Below are positions 36,064-46,475 of a DNA stretch of 64,000 nucleotides, in pieces. This DNA comes from Coccinella septempunctata. Its lineage: Eukaryota > Arthropoda > Insecta > Coleoptera > Coccinellidae. A program made the position numbers and the translations under genes. The stretch lies in NCBI RefSeq assembly GCF_907165205.1, contig NC_058189.1:68632315-68696314 (forward strand), written 5' to 3'. Every line of letters starts with the position of its first letter. Positions within the stretch are counted from its first letter, which is position 1. Below the pieces are notes generated by a model that had not been told where the DNA came from, did no database searches, and saw only the letters and a program-made list of their open reading frames with translations.

Positions 36064-38226
36064 TTAGCCTAGACTAGTTCCATGCGGAAAAAAAAAATTT
36101 TGCGTTACCATAGCAACGAACTATAACTCATTAGAAGTGTCAGTGTGAAGTTTGAGGTCAAAAGAGTGAACCAGAGTTACGCAATAAATTGAAAGAGAGA
36201 AGATGTCCACCGAAATTGTGAAAATCGAAAAATTGGACTATCGAGCCATCTTCAAGTATTTAAAAGGGTGAAGAGGTAAGCAGATTTACGATCATATGTT
36301 TAATACCGTTGGTGATCAATTTCCTTCGTATGCGACCATGAAAAATTGGACTACAAGCTTCAAAAGAGATAAATTTTCCATTGAAGATGATGACCGATCG
36401 GGAAGGCCAGTTTCTATGTCAGTGCCCGAAAATATCGATGCAGTTCATGACATGATTTTATCAGACCGTCGAATTGGGCTAAAACGGATATCTGAAGCAC
36501 TGAATATTTCATACGAACGCGTTCATCATATAGTTCACGTCAATTTGGACATGAGAAAAATTGCTGCAAAATGAATCCCCATATGCTTGTATGTTGACCA
36601 AAATCGTGCAAGGGTAGAAGCATCGCGTTCGATCTGTGCTCGATTTGTAAAAGATGTAGACTTCTTACACCGAATTGTTACCAGGGGGGTGAAACTGATG
36701 AACTAAAACCAGCAACAAAACACTCTGTGGTCTGAAATTACCTACCAAGATGTCGGCTGGCAGATGTAAACAAGTCTAGCCGTCGTCATGGAGATTTGCA
36801 TCATTTTGGCAGAGTTGGGTCGGTTAAAGATAACCTATTTCTTTTAGTATGTGCTTGTGTTGTTTTTGGTCAAGATTTACGTCAGTTAGTGCAATAATCT
36901 CCAATGAGTTGAGTTATATTTATTTATTCAGTAAGTATTTTAGTTGTTCCTGATATTTTAGAACTTGTTTTAATTACAGTATATTTCTTTTCATGAACCA
37001 CAATCTTGAGGAGCAAAGCCAAAGGAAGACTGAAGTAACGATTTTGTGATAAAAAAAGTGGTATGGTTCAGTATGTTCCATTCGAAACCTATTATTTTTC
37101 AATGTAAATATGTATATCTTATGTATATAGAGTATATCAAAATTTTGGCCGATGTAACTTGAAATTTGACTCTATTCTGTTTGTATTTGTTGTGATCATT
37201 GGCTTTGACTAATTAATTTCATCTTAGTAGAGTCAAGAGTCAAGTTTCGCAATAGTCACTCCTTCTTTTTATTATATTTTATGTGCAGTTGTTATTCTTT
37301 GAAGCAAATGAAAATCGAGCTTATACAAAAACTTAGCAGCCAACAATATGAGAAGTACATTATAAGAATAAACTAGAGGTGGTTTCAGAATACGTGGAAA
37401 TAAGCAATACTCAACTACTAATTAAAACAACCATCGACAAGCCACATCCCATTTTGAAATAACATTCAATTCAATCAGAAGAAAATCCACCTAATAAATT
37501 TTTTATTTTATTATACTTGTAATAATTCAACTTAAGTTTTTTTATGACTCGGTTTGAAATTGTGAAGATTATTCTTTTTGTTTATCTGAATCTGTTTCAT
37601 TGGGGTTGGTAGGTTTTTTCGTAACTCTGCCCAAAATATGATAGTCTCGTAGTAGACTTACACTTGTCTTCTTGGAATATTTATCATGTACTTAAAGAAT
37701 TATTTGATATCTACCCTAAAAAATTTCATTTTAATATCCCATTCTGAAAATTTATTGGAACCTGAATCATTTTCCTGTATATATTTCAGTCATTATCATT
37801 GTTATAATTCTTTTCTATTCATGATGTGAATGAAATTCAATAAATTCACTACTTTCGGTAAATCTTGCAGTTTTACTTATCCCCATAACAAAAACATTCA
37901 AATTGAAAACAATATAACCTAGTAAAATATACCTGCGAATTCAAATTTCCCGCCAATAACTTTCTTCGAACCTACCGAAATGGCGGCCAATGAAATGTCA
38001 TCGTGTTGCACTGGTTTTGAACCACGTTTGCACTTCTCTTATATTAATGTTCTGTGATTGTTACTATAGATGTGATTTGGGTACATTTCTACGATCCAGA
38101 AATAAAGCAACAATCGATGGAATGGCGACACCCTGGTTCTCCAAGACCTAAGAAGTTTCGTGTCAAAAAATCTGCTGGAAAAGTTCTTGCTTCAGTTTTT
38201 TGGGATTGCCATGGACTAAGCATGAT
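36064..38226 (+). mobile_element. Mariner copy E, split by a nested insertion
   Basis: The left part (36064-36681) covers the 5' UTR, ATG 36203 and the DNA-binding region (SIEDDDRSGRPVSMSVPENI, SDRRIGLKRISEALNISYER), with stops at 36270 and 36572. The right part (38065-38226) resumes exactly at the next base with DVIWVHFYDPEIKQQ and runs to WDCHGLSMM before being truncated. Between them lies a 1375-bp insertion that duplicated ATTGTTAC. The catalytic motif reads IDVIW rather than MDETW. The same Glu-to-Val change occurs in copy F. Confidence 0.92.
36682..38056. mobile_element. Non-autonomous DNA element with 8-bp target duplication
   Basis: ATTGTTAC is present on both sides (36674-36681 and 38057-38064), and removing the insert plus one copy restores mariner sequence. 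The insert starts CAGGGGGGTGAAACTGATG. Near its right end the complement of ...AAACGTGGTTCAAAACCAGTGCAAC matches AAACTGATGAACTAAAACCAGCAAC of the left end imperfectly. A second inverted similarity pairs the GGCAGAGTTGGGTCGG region (about 36820) with AACTCTGCCCAAAATATGAT (about 37622). No long reading frame. An 8-bp duplication suits hAT or P-type transposases. Family not assigned. Confidence 0.85.
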
Positions 38227-38778
38227 GTATTAACTTTTAATCTACAAAAATTGACACGAGGGGGCGTATCGCTTGTTTAGAATTCCGAATAAAATCCATA
38301 CTATGCGAAGAAACAAGGAGTGAATCGTCATAGCCGACAGAATACGGGGAACTATAGAATGACTGATGGCTAACGGTCCGAAAAGCCGTAGGGAAACCTG
38401 TTGCCTCGGCGAGCTCCTGAATTTTTCCGGCTGCCAGAGTCCGGTATTGCGGGACCTATACGTCCCGCATCGTCGGCAACATCAGCCTCGGTCAGATTCG
38501 CGGAGTAGAATCTCATCTCACACATCGGGTTGGTTTTTCTAATCCGCTTCCTTTCAATTATCGTCCACGGACGCTGAGTTATGCGAGTCGAAAGACGGTT
38601 TTTTTTTGGGGCGTCTCGGTGGTCGCTGACAGGCGAGATGTGACAGGTTTTTTGTGCATCGTCTAGGTGACGGATGAAACGATGGATGCTGGATGGGTAG
38701 GGCGTGGAATTCGACATTCTATGCGCTGAGTTATCATAGATCGATCTACCAGATTTCTGTCTTTAAAGCACAACACTA
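38227..38778. other. GC-rich unique segment
   Basis: 38385-38690 is clearly richer in GC and CpG than the rest (GTCCCGCATCGTCGGCAAC, CGGCTGCCAGAGTCCGG). Frames are open on the minus strand at 38370-38717, but I recognise no domain and see no convincing splice pair. It may be host regulatory DNA or an untranslated exon. Confidence 0.4.
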
Positions 38779-39725
38779 CGAAGATATATTGAAAAATTCT
38801 CAGCCTACTACAGAACCAAACAAAATTTCAATGTCAAAATATTTGATTACTCAACATATTCTCCTCTTAATTGGATACATTTATTACATCGAACCTGCAA
38901 CGTCTCTAGATCTTTCATGTTTCTTCTTGCTCTACAAACCAGACCTCCACAGCTTTTATAACCTTCTCGTTGGAAGAAAATTTACGCCCTATTAAACTTT
39001 TTTTCAGTTGAGGAAAGGGATGATAGTTGGATGGAGCCAAATAATGGGTGTTCTAGTAATTCAAACCCTAAATCACGAATTTTTGCATGGCAACATGAGA
39101 TTTGTGTGCAGGGGCGTTGTCGTGCAAAAACAAAACACCTTCGGATAGCTTTCCGCGTCTTTTTTTTTTAATTTTCTTTCGTAGTGTGGTCATTAATGTC
39201 GAATAGTAATCTCAGGTTAAAATCAATTATGATTAGTCCATGGCAATCCCAAAAAACTAAAGCAAGAACTTTTCCAACAGATTTTTTGACACGAAATTTC
39301 TTAGGTCTTGGAGACCCAAAGTGTCGCCATTCGATCGATTGTTGCTTTGTTTCTGGATCGTAGAAACGTACCCAAGTCACATCTATAGTAACAATTCGGT
39401 TTAAGAAGTCTACATCTTCTCCAAATCGAGAACAGATCGAACGCGATGCTTCTACCCTTGCACGCTTTTAGTCAACATACAAACATATGGGGATTCATTT
39501 TGCAGCAATTTTTCTCATGTCCAAATTGACGCGAACGATATGATGAACGCGTTCGTATGAAATATTCAGTGCTTCAGATATCCGTTTTAGCCCAATTCGA
39601 CGGTCTGATAAAATCATGTCATGAACTGCATCGATATTTTCGGGCACTGACACAGAAACTGGCCTTACCGATCGGTCATCATCTTCAATGGAAAATTTAC
39701 CTCTTTTGAAGCTTGCAGTCCAATT
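38779..39725 (-). mobile_element. Mariner copy F, 5'-truncated
   Basis: The 3' end is intact: TA|CGAAGATATATTGAAAAATT (TA at 38777-38778). The transposase (stop at 38847-38849) reads back to LDWTASFKRGKFSIEDDD, where the copy ends at 39725, so the first ~55 codons and 5' TIR are missing. The catalytic start is IDVTWVRFYDPETK. The frame is broken by small deletions, including one near 39220-39228 that removes part of DKGRTITG. Shared changes with copy E (MDET to IDV-; CLNVDQ to CxYVDQ) mark E and F as sisters. Confidence 0.9.
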
Positions 39726-39734
39726 CCAAGATCC

Positions 39735-39903
39735 ACAGATGTGTAGCTAGATATACAACTCTGTTTTAAAGATCCATTGATATGTGGTGTCACAGATTTA
39801 GCTTGTTATTCTGAAGGTAATTTTGTTTTTCCAGGAAAAAAGTGTTTCTTTTGACCTCAAGAATGTCTGTTAAAATATTTGAACGAGTCGAAGACTCACC
39901 CTG
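39735..39903. repeat. FB4 foldback fragment (right end)
   Basis: GTGTTTCTTTTGACCTCAAG ... TTTGAACGAGTCGAAGACTC ending CACCCTG|TA corresponds to the right end of the FB4 elements. The left arm is missing. Confidence 0.7.
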
Positions 39904-40129
39904 TATATTTGTAACAGTGGGAAAAAAAAGAAAAATCAGTAATGTGTTGGACCTCTACGATGAATTTTGATCTCAGGAACACGTTGAGCTTTCCTCCTAA
40001 CCTAAAAAGATGGTTGATTTTCTCATGAAGTATGTCATCTCGACTTGTACAGAGCTTTTTTTCAGATAAATAAAGAATGGTGAAAACCGCAGCCTCCTAC
40101 GATACTTCGTTTTGGTGTTTTACAATTTC

Positions 40130-40545
40130 GTAAAGTTCTCATAACTTTTTTGTCTTTGAAGTTACAAATCTGAAACTTGAACCTTCTACAGGCACTTTTT
40201 TACGTAGAATCCACTGACGACCTCAAAATATTTTTTTCATTTCGAATCATTAGGTGAACTTTTTTTTTCAAATGCAAACTTTTATTGAATTTGTTATTTT
40301 TGAATTGAAAAAAAATTTTTCGTCAGTACATTCTACGTATGAAAGTGCTTAAGGAGGTTCAAGTTTTCAGAATCGTCAGAATCTCAATTTTTGTTTATAA
40401 CTCGAAATCTAAAAATGATAGGCCGATTCCATTCTCAGATTTGGATTAGTCATGAAAAAAGAGATAGAAAATGTGCCATTAGTTTTCTTCTAGCTGCTAT
40501 AATGCTCGAGATCTTCTCAGTAGACAACGAATTTTGCCCACCCTG
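40130..40545. mobile_element. Foldback element FB3, left-truncated
   Basis: The right end is the complement of CAGGGTGGGCAAAATTCG, followed by TA (40546-40547). GAAACTTGAACCTTCTACAG on the left answers a CTTAAGGAGGTTCAAGTTTT region on the right. The ~100 terminal bp resemble FB1 (GTCTACTGAGAAGATCTCGA) but the inner arms are different. Confidence 0.8.
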
Positions 40546-40547
40546 TA

Positions 40548-42971
40548 CATCATGCCAATACGCCAAAATCTGTGGAGGATAGGTGAAACTGTATATTCTT
40601 CCCTTTCTACAAAAAATCGCGAAACGTTACAGACTATTAACTTCACAATTTCTCTGAGAGTTTTGGCCAGAAATCTCCAGCATCCCTGTATACTACTCTA
40701 CTCTTTTTAGTACATAAAACTGAGAACGTATATGATTGTTATCTCACAATATGATTGGAAAACATCGACCAAAGATGTACTTGATTATAACCTCCATTAT
40801 ACAAATGGCCCCAACTGAAATAATCGAGGTTCTCTGGTTAAATTGATATTCAACCGTTTTACGATCATGGTTTCAGCCCTTTGAGTGAAGGAACTGATGC
40901 GCAAACAATAACTGTTCAAATTACGCAAGATTTACCATCTGACTCTTCGCTACGAGGCCTAAAAAGAGCTATTAAAGATACGCTAATGATTCTCTGTGGC
41001 AGTTAACGGTAATAATCATTCTAAAGCCACGAACGTCGACCACAACCAACCGGACGACAAGCCCGCGTACAGAAAAAAAAAAACAAACGGATAAGATTCC
41101 TAACAGAAATCCATCCGTGGAGCGACGTTAACGAATTGTCTGTTTGCCCATAACTGTGCCGAGTGTTAAATAATTGCCAATCATAATAAATTTCAATCAG
41201 AACCAACAACACTGGCCGGTTGATAGGATAATCTGTGGCCACTGACAACGATGGAAATTATTTCTTTATACAGCCTCGTTTGTATTGACAAATTGGAGAT
41301 GCTGCAATTGAGCGAAGATGATTTATCGGATTTTATGATACGGTTTTCTTCGCTGTTAACAGATACGAATTGGCACAAATTGGCGGTAGGTCAAATACGA
41401 TCGTTTCCGCTTAATGTAACACGAGAGAAGTCAAAATAATTTCAGAAACTTCGAGAAAGAACGCAGGTTTAAGAAATGCAAGCAAATCCTGATGATGGCA
41501 TGACAACCTGAATCTGTTGTCTATGGTTGAATGAATACTTATGTCAAATGTGATAAAATGGATAAAACTTCAATGTTTGACATCGAGCATTCATAGAATG
41601 TTGGTTTTTGTTTCCCCAGGGTAATTTCGAATGAAATGATTTGAAATAAATAGAAAATTAGCTTTATTTGTATACAGTTTGAGACTTTGAGGCGCGTTTG
41701 CACCAAATCCCCCATAAAAGGAGTACTTAACTAAGCCTCGTTTAAAGTTAATGGACGCTTAATTTTATTCCCAGTTGCACGACTGTGGCTCAACAGAATC
41801 TTAAGTAAGGGGCCCTTAAGTTTTGATATCTAGTGATATTTCAGTTTTTCATTTTGATGCAACTTCATTCTAGTCCAATAAAGCCTTTTCATTGGTTGGC
41901 CGGTTGCCGATGATCGTTGTCATTTCATTAACCTAACTTTATTGTCCTGTCAGTCAGTGTCAAGGATATTATTATAATATTATCAAAGAGTAACAACTTT
42001 TTGTTGCTGAATTAGCATTATTATTGGACTAGGATGAAGGAACCTTCATTTCCAACATTTCACTTAATTGTAGTTAGATCACTTTTCCTTTGAGCCACTC
42101 AAATAGGTGTCATACCTAAAATCTGAGACCAATTCTGATTGTCTGAGCCCATACGACAATTATTGGCATCCACCTTTCCTAATCCTAGGAATCAAAATAA
42201 CCGAAATTCCTGTTTTGCATCAGATTCGAGTTAGCAATAGGATGAATGCCAGATCTTCTAAAATAAAAAACAAAGTGTTATTTCATAGAGTGCGGGTTAT
42301 TTCAGTTTCATGATCGTTTCAAAACCACTACCGTGCATGCATGTGTAACCAGTGTAACAGTTGGTTACAATGAATTTTCTTGGGTACGGGAACCGATACG
42401 AAAAATCATCTATTGTTATTTCGGACAGTTCAAACTCAATGTCGAGAAAAACATTTTCAATGCCATCTCAATGAACTCATGAACCACAAAATCCATCAGG
42501 AAGTTTTTTCGAATCAGATTGGGATTCGTTCGAAATTTTCGAACAATGGCTTTGCTAATTTTCGGGTTACAGAATTGAGTAGTGGAATACGAAACTCCAT
42601 GAGTCTAGCTCAAGTAGGGGGAGTCGGCTTCAAAAAATGAAAATTGGATAATAGAAATACATAAATACAAAAAAATATACAAAGGTTCAAAAGAGTGAAA
42701 ACATCTCGGAAGAAAGGGAGAGTGACACTGAAATAGAAAATATGTATTTCATACGCTGATACATCTGATGATGAAAACCTTGACATAGACAATCGTTGGT
42801 CATTGGAAATTGTTTTCTTTCAATGTTTCTCCTGACAAACAAACTTATGGTCAAGTCTCGCTCGTCCCCTGTTCAACGTTCCCATGGGTTAGGTAGACAT
42901 GCGCCAATTTTAGGTTCGTAAAAAAGAATTGCTGTACTCAAAATGTTCATCTCACCATCACTCTACTATTA
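40548..42971. other. No gene recognised
   Basis: No exon I can support. A segment at about 41690-41840 (GCGTTTGCACCAAATCCC ... CTTAAGTAAGGGGCCCTTAA) resembles a degenerate small palindromic MITE, but its ends are unclear. The TTA at 42969-42971 is the target duplication of the next element. Confidence 0.45.
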
Positions 42972-44124
42972 CACAGGCCAACACACATTTTGGTGCCTGC
43001 GATTTTTTAACTGTTCCTGTGTAATTTTTGGATGCAGAATGTAAAAAAGTTCTCAGATTTTGTCTATCAGATCTAGTTTTTGAGATTTTTAAAAAAAATT
43101 GTGTATATAATTTACGTTATAACTGTTATAATATATAATATTACTATTGACAGTTAAAAAAAACAAAGATACAAGGATTTAAGTATTTATTGCAAAAACT
43201 TAATTTACATAATTACATTAGTCACTAATCACATAAAAATTTTCTAGAATGGAGTTTACTAGGGCAGTCTCGCTGAAGGCTCCAGCAGTAGTCCGCCATC
43301 ATGTGGCTATCCCTTCATCCTTGATAACGATCTTCCATAGTTTTAATATCCTGATGGAATCTTTCCCCCTGTTCTTCACTACAATCACCTAAGTTTTCTG
43401 GAAAACGATCTAGGTGGCTGTGGAGGTAGTGAACTTTTATACTCATGTTACAGCCGAGAATATTAAAATTTGAAAGCATAGTTTCCACTAAGTCTACGTA
43501 ATTCTCTGCTTTATGATTGCCAAGAAAATTTTGTACTACTTGAACAAATGAACTCCAAGCGTTAGATTCAGTCTCGTTTATTGATGTTGTGAATTGTGAA
43601 TCTTTAACAAGTTGCCTTATTTGAGGACCATCAAATATACCAGCTTTTAGTTTTTCCGTGGTAATGCCAGGAAATTTACGTGACAAATACCCAAAACAAT
43701 TTCCATCTCGATTTAAAGCCTTCACAAATTGCTTCATTAGGCCTCGCTTGATATGCAAGGGCGGAAGTAAGATTTTTTCTCTTGAAACCAAAGGTTCGTT
43801 GATCACGTTTTGTATTCCTTGAATCATGACATCTCTTGAAGGCCAATTTTTGTTAACCCAGTGCTCATTTTTAGCTCTGCTGTCCCAAAGGCACAAAAAA
43901 CAAGGATATTTTGTATAACCACTCTGCTGCCCAAGGAGGAAGTTAATCATTTTTAAATCAACACAAATTGACCACTGATGTTCTTCGTATTTAATTTTTC
44001 TCAAAACTAATGCCATTGTTTCATATTCTTCCTTCATGGTCGTAGAATGACCAATAGGAATTGAGCCATATTTGTTACCGTTATGTAAAAGAACCAAATT
44101 TTTTTTTCATTTTGTTGGCCTGTG
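42972..44124 (-). mobile_element. TIR element with TTA target duplication carrying a conserved ORF
   Basis: Both ends read inward CACAGGCCAACA (left 42972, right complement ending 44124), 12 bp perfect and then degenerate. TTA flanks it on each side (42969-42971, 44125-44127). 1153 bp. Nearly all of it is one truncated protein gene on the minus strand (43225-44097). The N-terminal coding part is missing, as in a deletion derivative of a longer transposon. Confidence 0.75.
43225..44097 (-). pseudogene. C-terminal part of a transposon-associated protein of a type seen in arthropod genomes
   Basis: Open from about 44097 (no proper ATG; it starts mid-gene) to TGA 43315-43317, then in frame to TAG at 43225. 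The readthrough part reads RDSHMMADYCWSLQRDCPSK, so the TGA very probably replaced a sense codon such as TGG. Visible motifs: KMINFLLGQQSGYTKYPCFL followed by CLWDSR (a CxxC-like pair), LPPLHIKRGLMKQFVKAL, FPGITTEKLKAGIFDGPQIR, VHYLHSHLDRFPENLG, SEEQGERFHQDIKTMEDRYQ. From memory this resembles proteins common in arthropod (and some cnidarian) genomes that are usually annotated only as uncharacterised; I could not name a database family. Conserved His/Asp/Glu positions (HSHLD, EEQGERFHQD) would suit a nuclease-like core, but that is inference. TIRs and a TTA duplication around it argue that it belongs to a DNA transposon. Confidence 0.75.
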
Positions 44125-44127
44125 TTA

Positions 44128-44983
44128 TCTATCGTTACCTATTTGGGCATGATATCTTCACGCAAAAAATGAGTTGCTACCATTTACAGATACAACTTAG
44201 TGGCTTCAGTGTGAAAAGGGGTTCAACTCTCCGATCCTTTCAAAATTTTTTCGTAATTCACTGCAGGTTTTTTATGCAGCTTGCATTTACAGTGATGCTT
44301 GTTGCATGTACAGTGATGTTATACTCTTTGACTGTTCACAGAATCCTTTTTTATGAGGGCGCTCCCATACCTCGCTTTTTCAAGTCGGTGCCAACTAGAC
44401 TTACACACGAATATTACTCATATCATTCTCTCTGAATCCTGGGATTTATTATTAGCGACACAGATTTCACCACCTGCAATAAACTCGGAATGTTTGTTGT
44501 TAGTATAACGCTCGCGATATTCGAACAAACGACACGGCTATTCGTGGGGCCCCGTAGATTTGGGTCGAAGTACGAAAAAAAAATTGTGGCTTACCGACGG
44601 AGAGAATATGGGATTCCTGGTCGAGGACTGTCTGGGCTACCGAATCAGGTTGGTTTTTGTGAATTTGATAGGAATTACTCCAGAATGTTTGTATATTTCG
44701 CCAAGTTATGTGTTTCTTATTTAATTGTTAGTTTTTTATGGATATTTGATATTTATTTCTTTTTTTATGCAAACAGTGTGTTTATCACTACCAGTATGTC
44801 TTGATTTCTCAATTAAATCTATAAGGTTCGAGTATAAATACAAAAATTCGTGAAAATTTCATCTTTTCCCAAAGAATCTGCAATATACGATAAATTATTA
44901 ATTTTACAGCCCCTGTATCTCTAGAACCATCCACAGATTTCCATGTGACATGGGACCATTTTTGTACTCATTCCAATGTAAAT
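44128..44983. other. No gene recognised
   Basis: Open stretches at 44061-44435 and 44490-44804 are without recognisable domains. AT-rich. Confidence 0.4.
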
Positions 44984-45560
44984 GTTAGTCTTCTACTTGA
45001 ACATATTTCTACAGAAGATTCATGAGGTCAAAAGAAACATTTTGTCTATTCACCTTATACCTCATAAACGATTCTATCAAATGGAATGATTTCCGGAATA
45101 TACTTTTTCATTGATTTGATAAATCTTCTCGGAATACATCATTCCACCCACAACTTCCTGTTTCTTCATTTTAACCATTATATACCATAAAAATACCAGA
45201 AATCCAAAGATCCCAACTCTTAAAAGAAGGTGCAATGCTCACTAATGAATACTCGAACATTCTGGAAAATAAAAGTATTCTTCATATTTTCTCGAATAAT
45301 TCGCAGTTTTCGAGTAATTCGAAAAATTGGGTACTTAGGCAGAGAATGTCTCTGTTTCAAAGATTCACAGATGTTTGTGGAATGGATTCAGCTTCTTTTT
45401 CTGAAAGGAAGTTTGTTTTTTCATTGGTGGCATAGATCATTATGAAAACTTAAAAGGGCTACATTTTTTGATCTAGGTCGAATCAAAAAGGATGTAAATG
45501 GAAAAAATGTGTCTTTAGACCTCATGAATATACTGTTGAAAGATATGTAAGTCGAAGACG
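44984..45560. mobile_element. Foldback element FB4, diverged copy
   Basis: TTAGTCTTCTACTTGAACAT ... GATTCATGAGGTCAAAAGAA on the left answers GTCTTTAGACCTCATGAATA ... GTAAGTCGAAGACG on the right. The outer termini are eroded and no clear TA flanks are left. Confidence 0.65.
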
Positions 45561-46256
45561 TAATTTTTGAAATATTTAAGAAAAAGTGAAAAAAACTACC
45601 TCCTGCATGTGAAACCAATATGTATTATAGTTTATGGAGAGAAGAGAGAAGAACGATTGCCGTACTAGAAATGTAACTCCAAAAACTGGTAAAATAGGAG
45701 TCGCTGCTATCGCTTGGTTGTTCGATAAGGGTTGGGGATTTAAGCGTCAATTTGAAATGAACAGCCACAGAACACTAATGTATACAGCCTTCATTTTATT
45801 TTAGGTTATGTGTCATCGTAGTTTTTTCTGATGATTTTTCAAATACGTTCCTTCAAATCTATAATGAATGTACAAATTTTCTGATTTATATGCAATAAAA
45901 TAAATAATTCACTGGGGGTACTAAGTAATCAGCTTTATTCATTCATATTAAATGTCTAAAACAATGAAATTCAAAAGGAATCACTGATCAAAAAATGATA
46001 CCTACATAATATGTTCATCATTGTTTATTGAAAACAGGATATGTTAGTTGGTTTAATGTAATCTTCAAAATTATGTACATTCGCAGTGAGGAGTAACACA
46101 TATCAAGACAACAAAAGGTAGCAATCTCAGGTTGATCACTTTTTAGAGTAGATTCTATTTCCAATACTCAGCTGAGAACCGTTTTAAACCATATATTATG
46201 TTATGCCAACAAAATTTTTCAAGAATATCCACTTCTGAACCATCTAGTTTTATAGA
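45561..46256. other. No gene recognised
   Basis: AT-rich. No exon or repeat boundary seen. Confidence 0.4.
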
Positions 46257-46475
46257 TTAGATATTCTTATTCAGAAAAGTCCACTTCTCACGAGGGATGA
46301 AAATTTCGATTTCGTTTATAATGAATCCATCATCTTTTTTGATATCTTCATCGCAAAAGTGCTCTTGACACACAAATTGATTCCGAGTCGATTCTTGAGG
46401 TAGGGTTTTTTTCCAATTTTCTCTCAAAAATGCACTCTGAACTTCTATCTCTTCTCCTTTTATTTCCGATGCCAA
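46257..46475 (-). pseudogene. THAP-type zinc finger fragment (possible)
   Basis: The translation contains FLRENWKKTLPQEST, then FVCQEHFCDEDIKKDD, then INEIEIFIPREKW. In THAP domains (C2CH zinc fingers found in P-type transposases and host DNA-binding proteins) a Trp is followed by a CxxHF pair and an acidic/aromatic stretch, as here. The first two Cys are missing. A possible 3' splice site (GAAGTTCAG at about 46435 on the minus strand) could join it to an upstream exon, so it may be an exon of a P-like transposase or of a host THAP gene. No other P-element sequence is seen nearby. Confidence 0.5.

Noticed and set aside
41690..41840. Possible small MITE with GCGTTTGCACCAAATCC
   Set aside because: Only a vague resemblance to palindromic MITEs. 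No clean inverted ends or target duplication.
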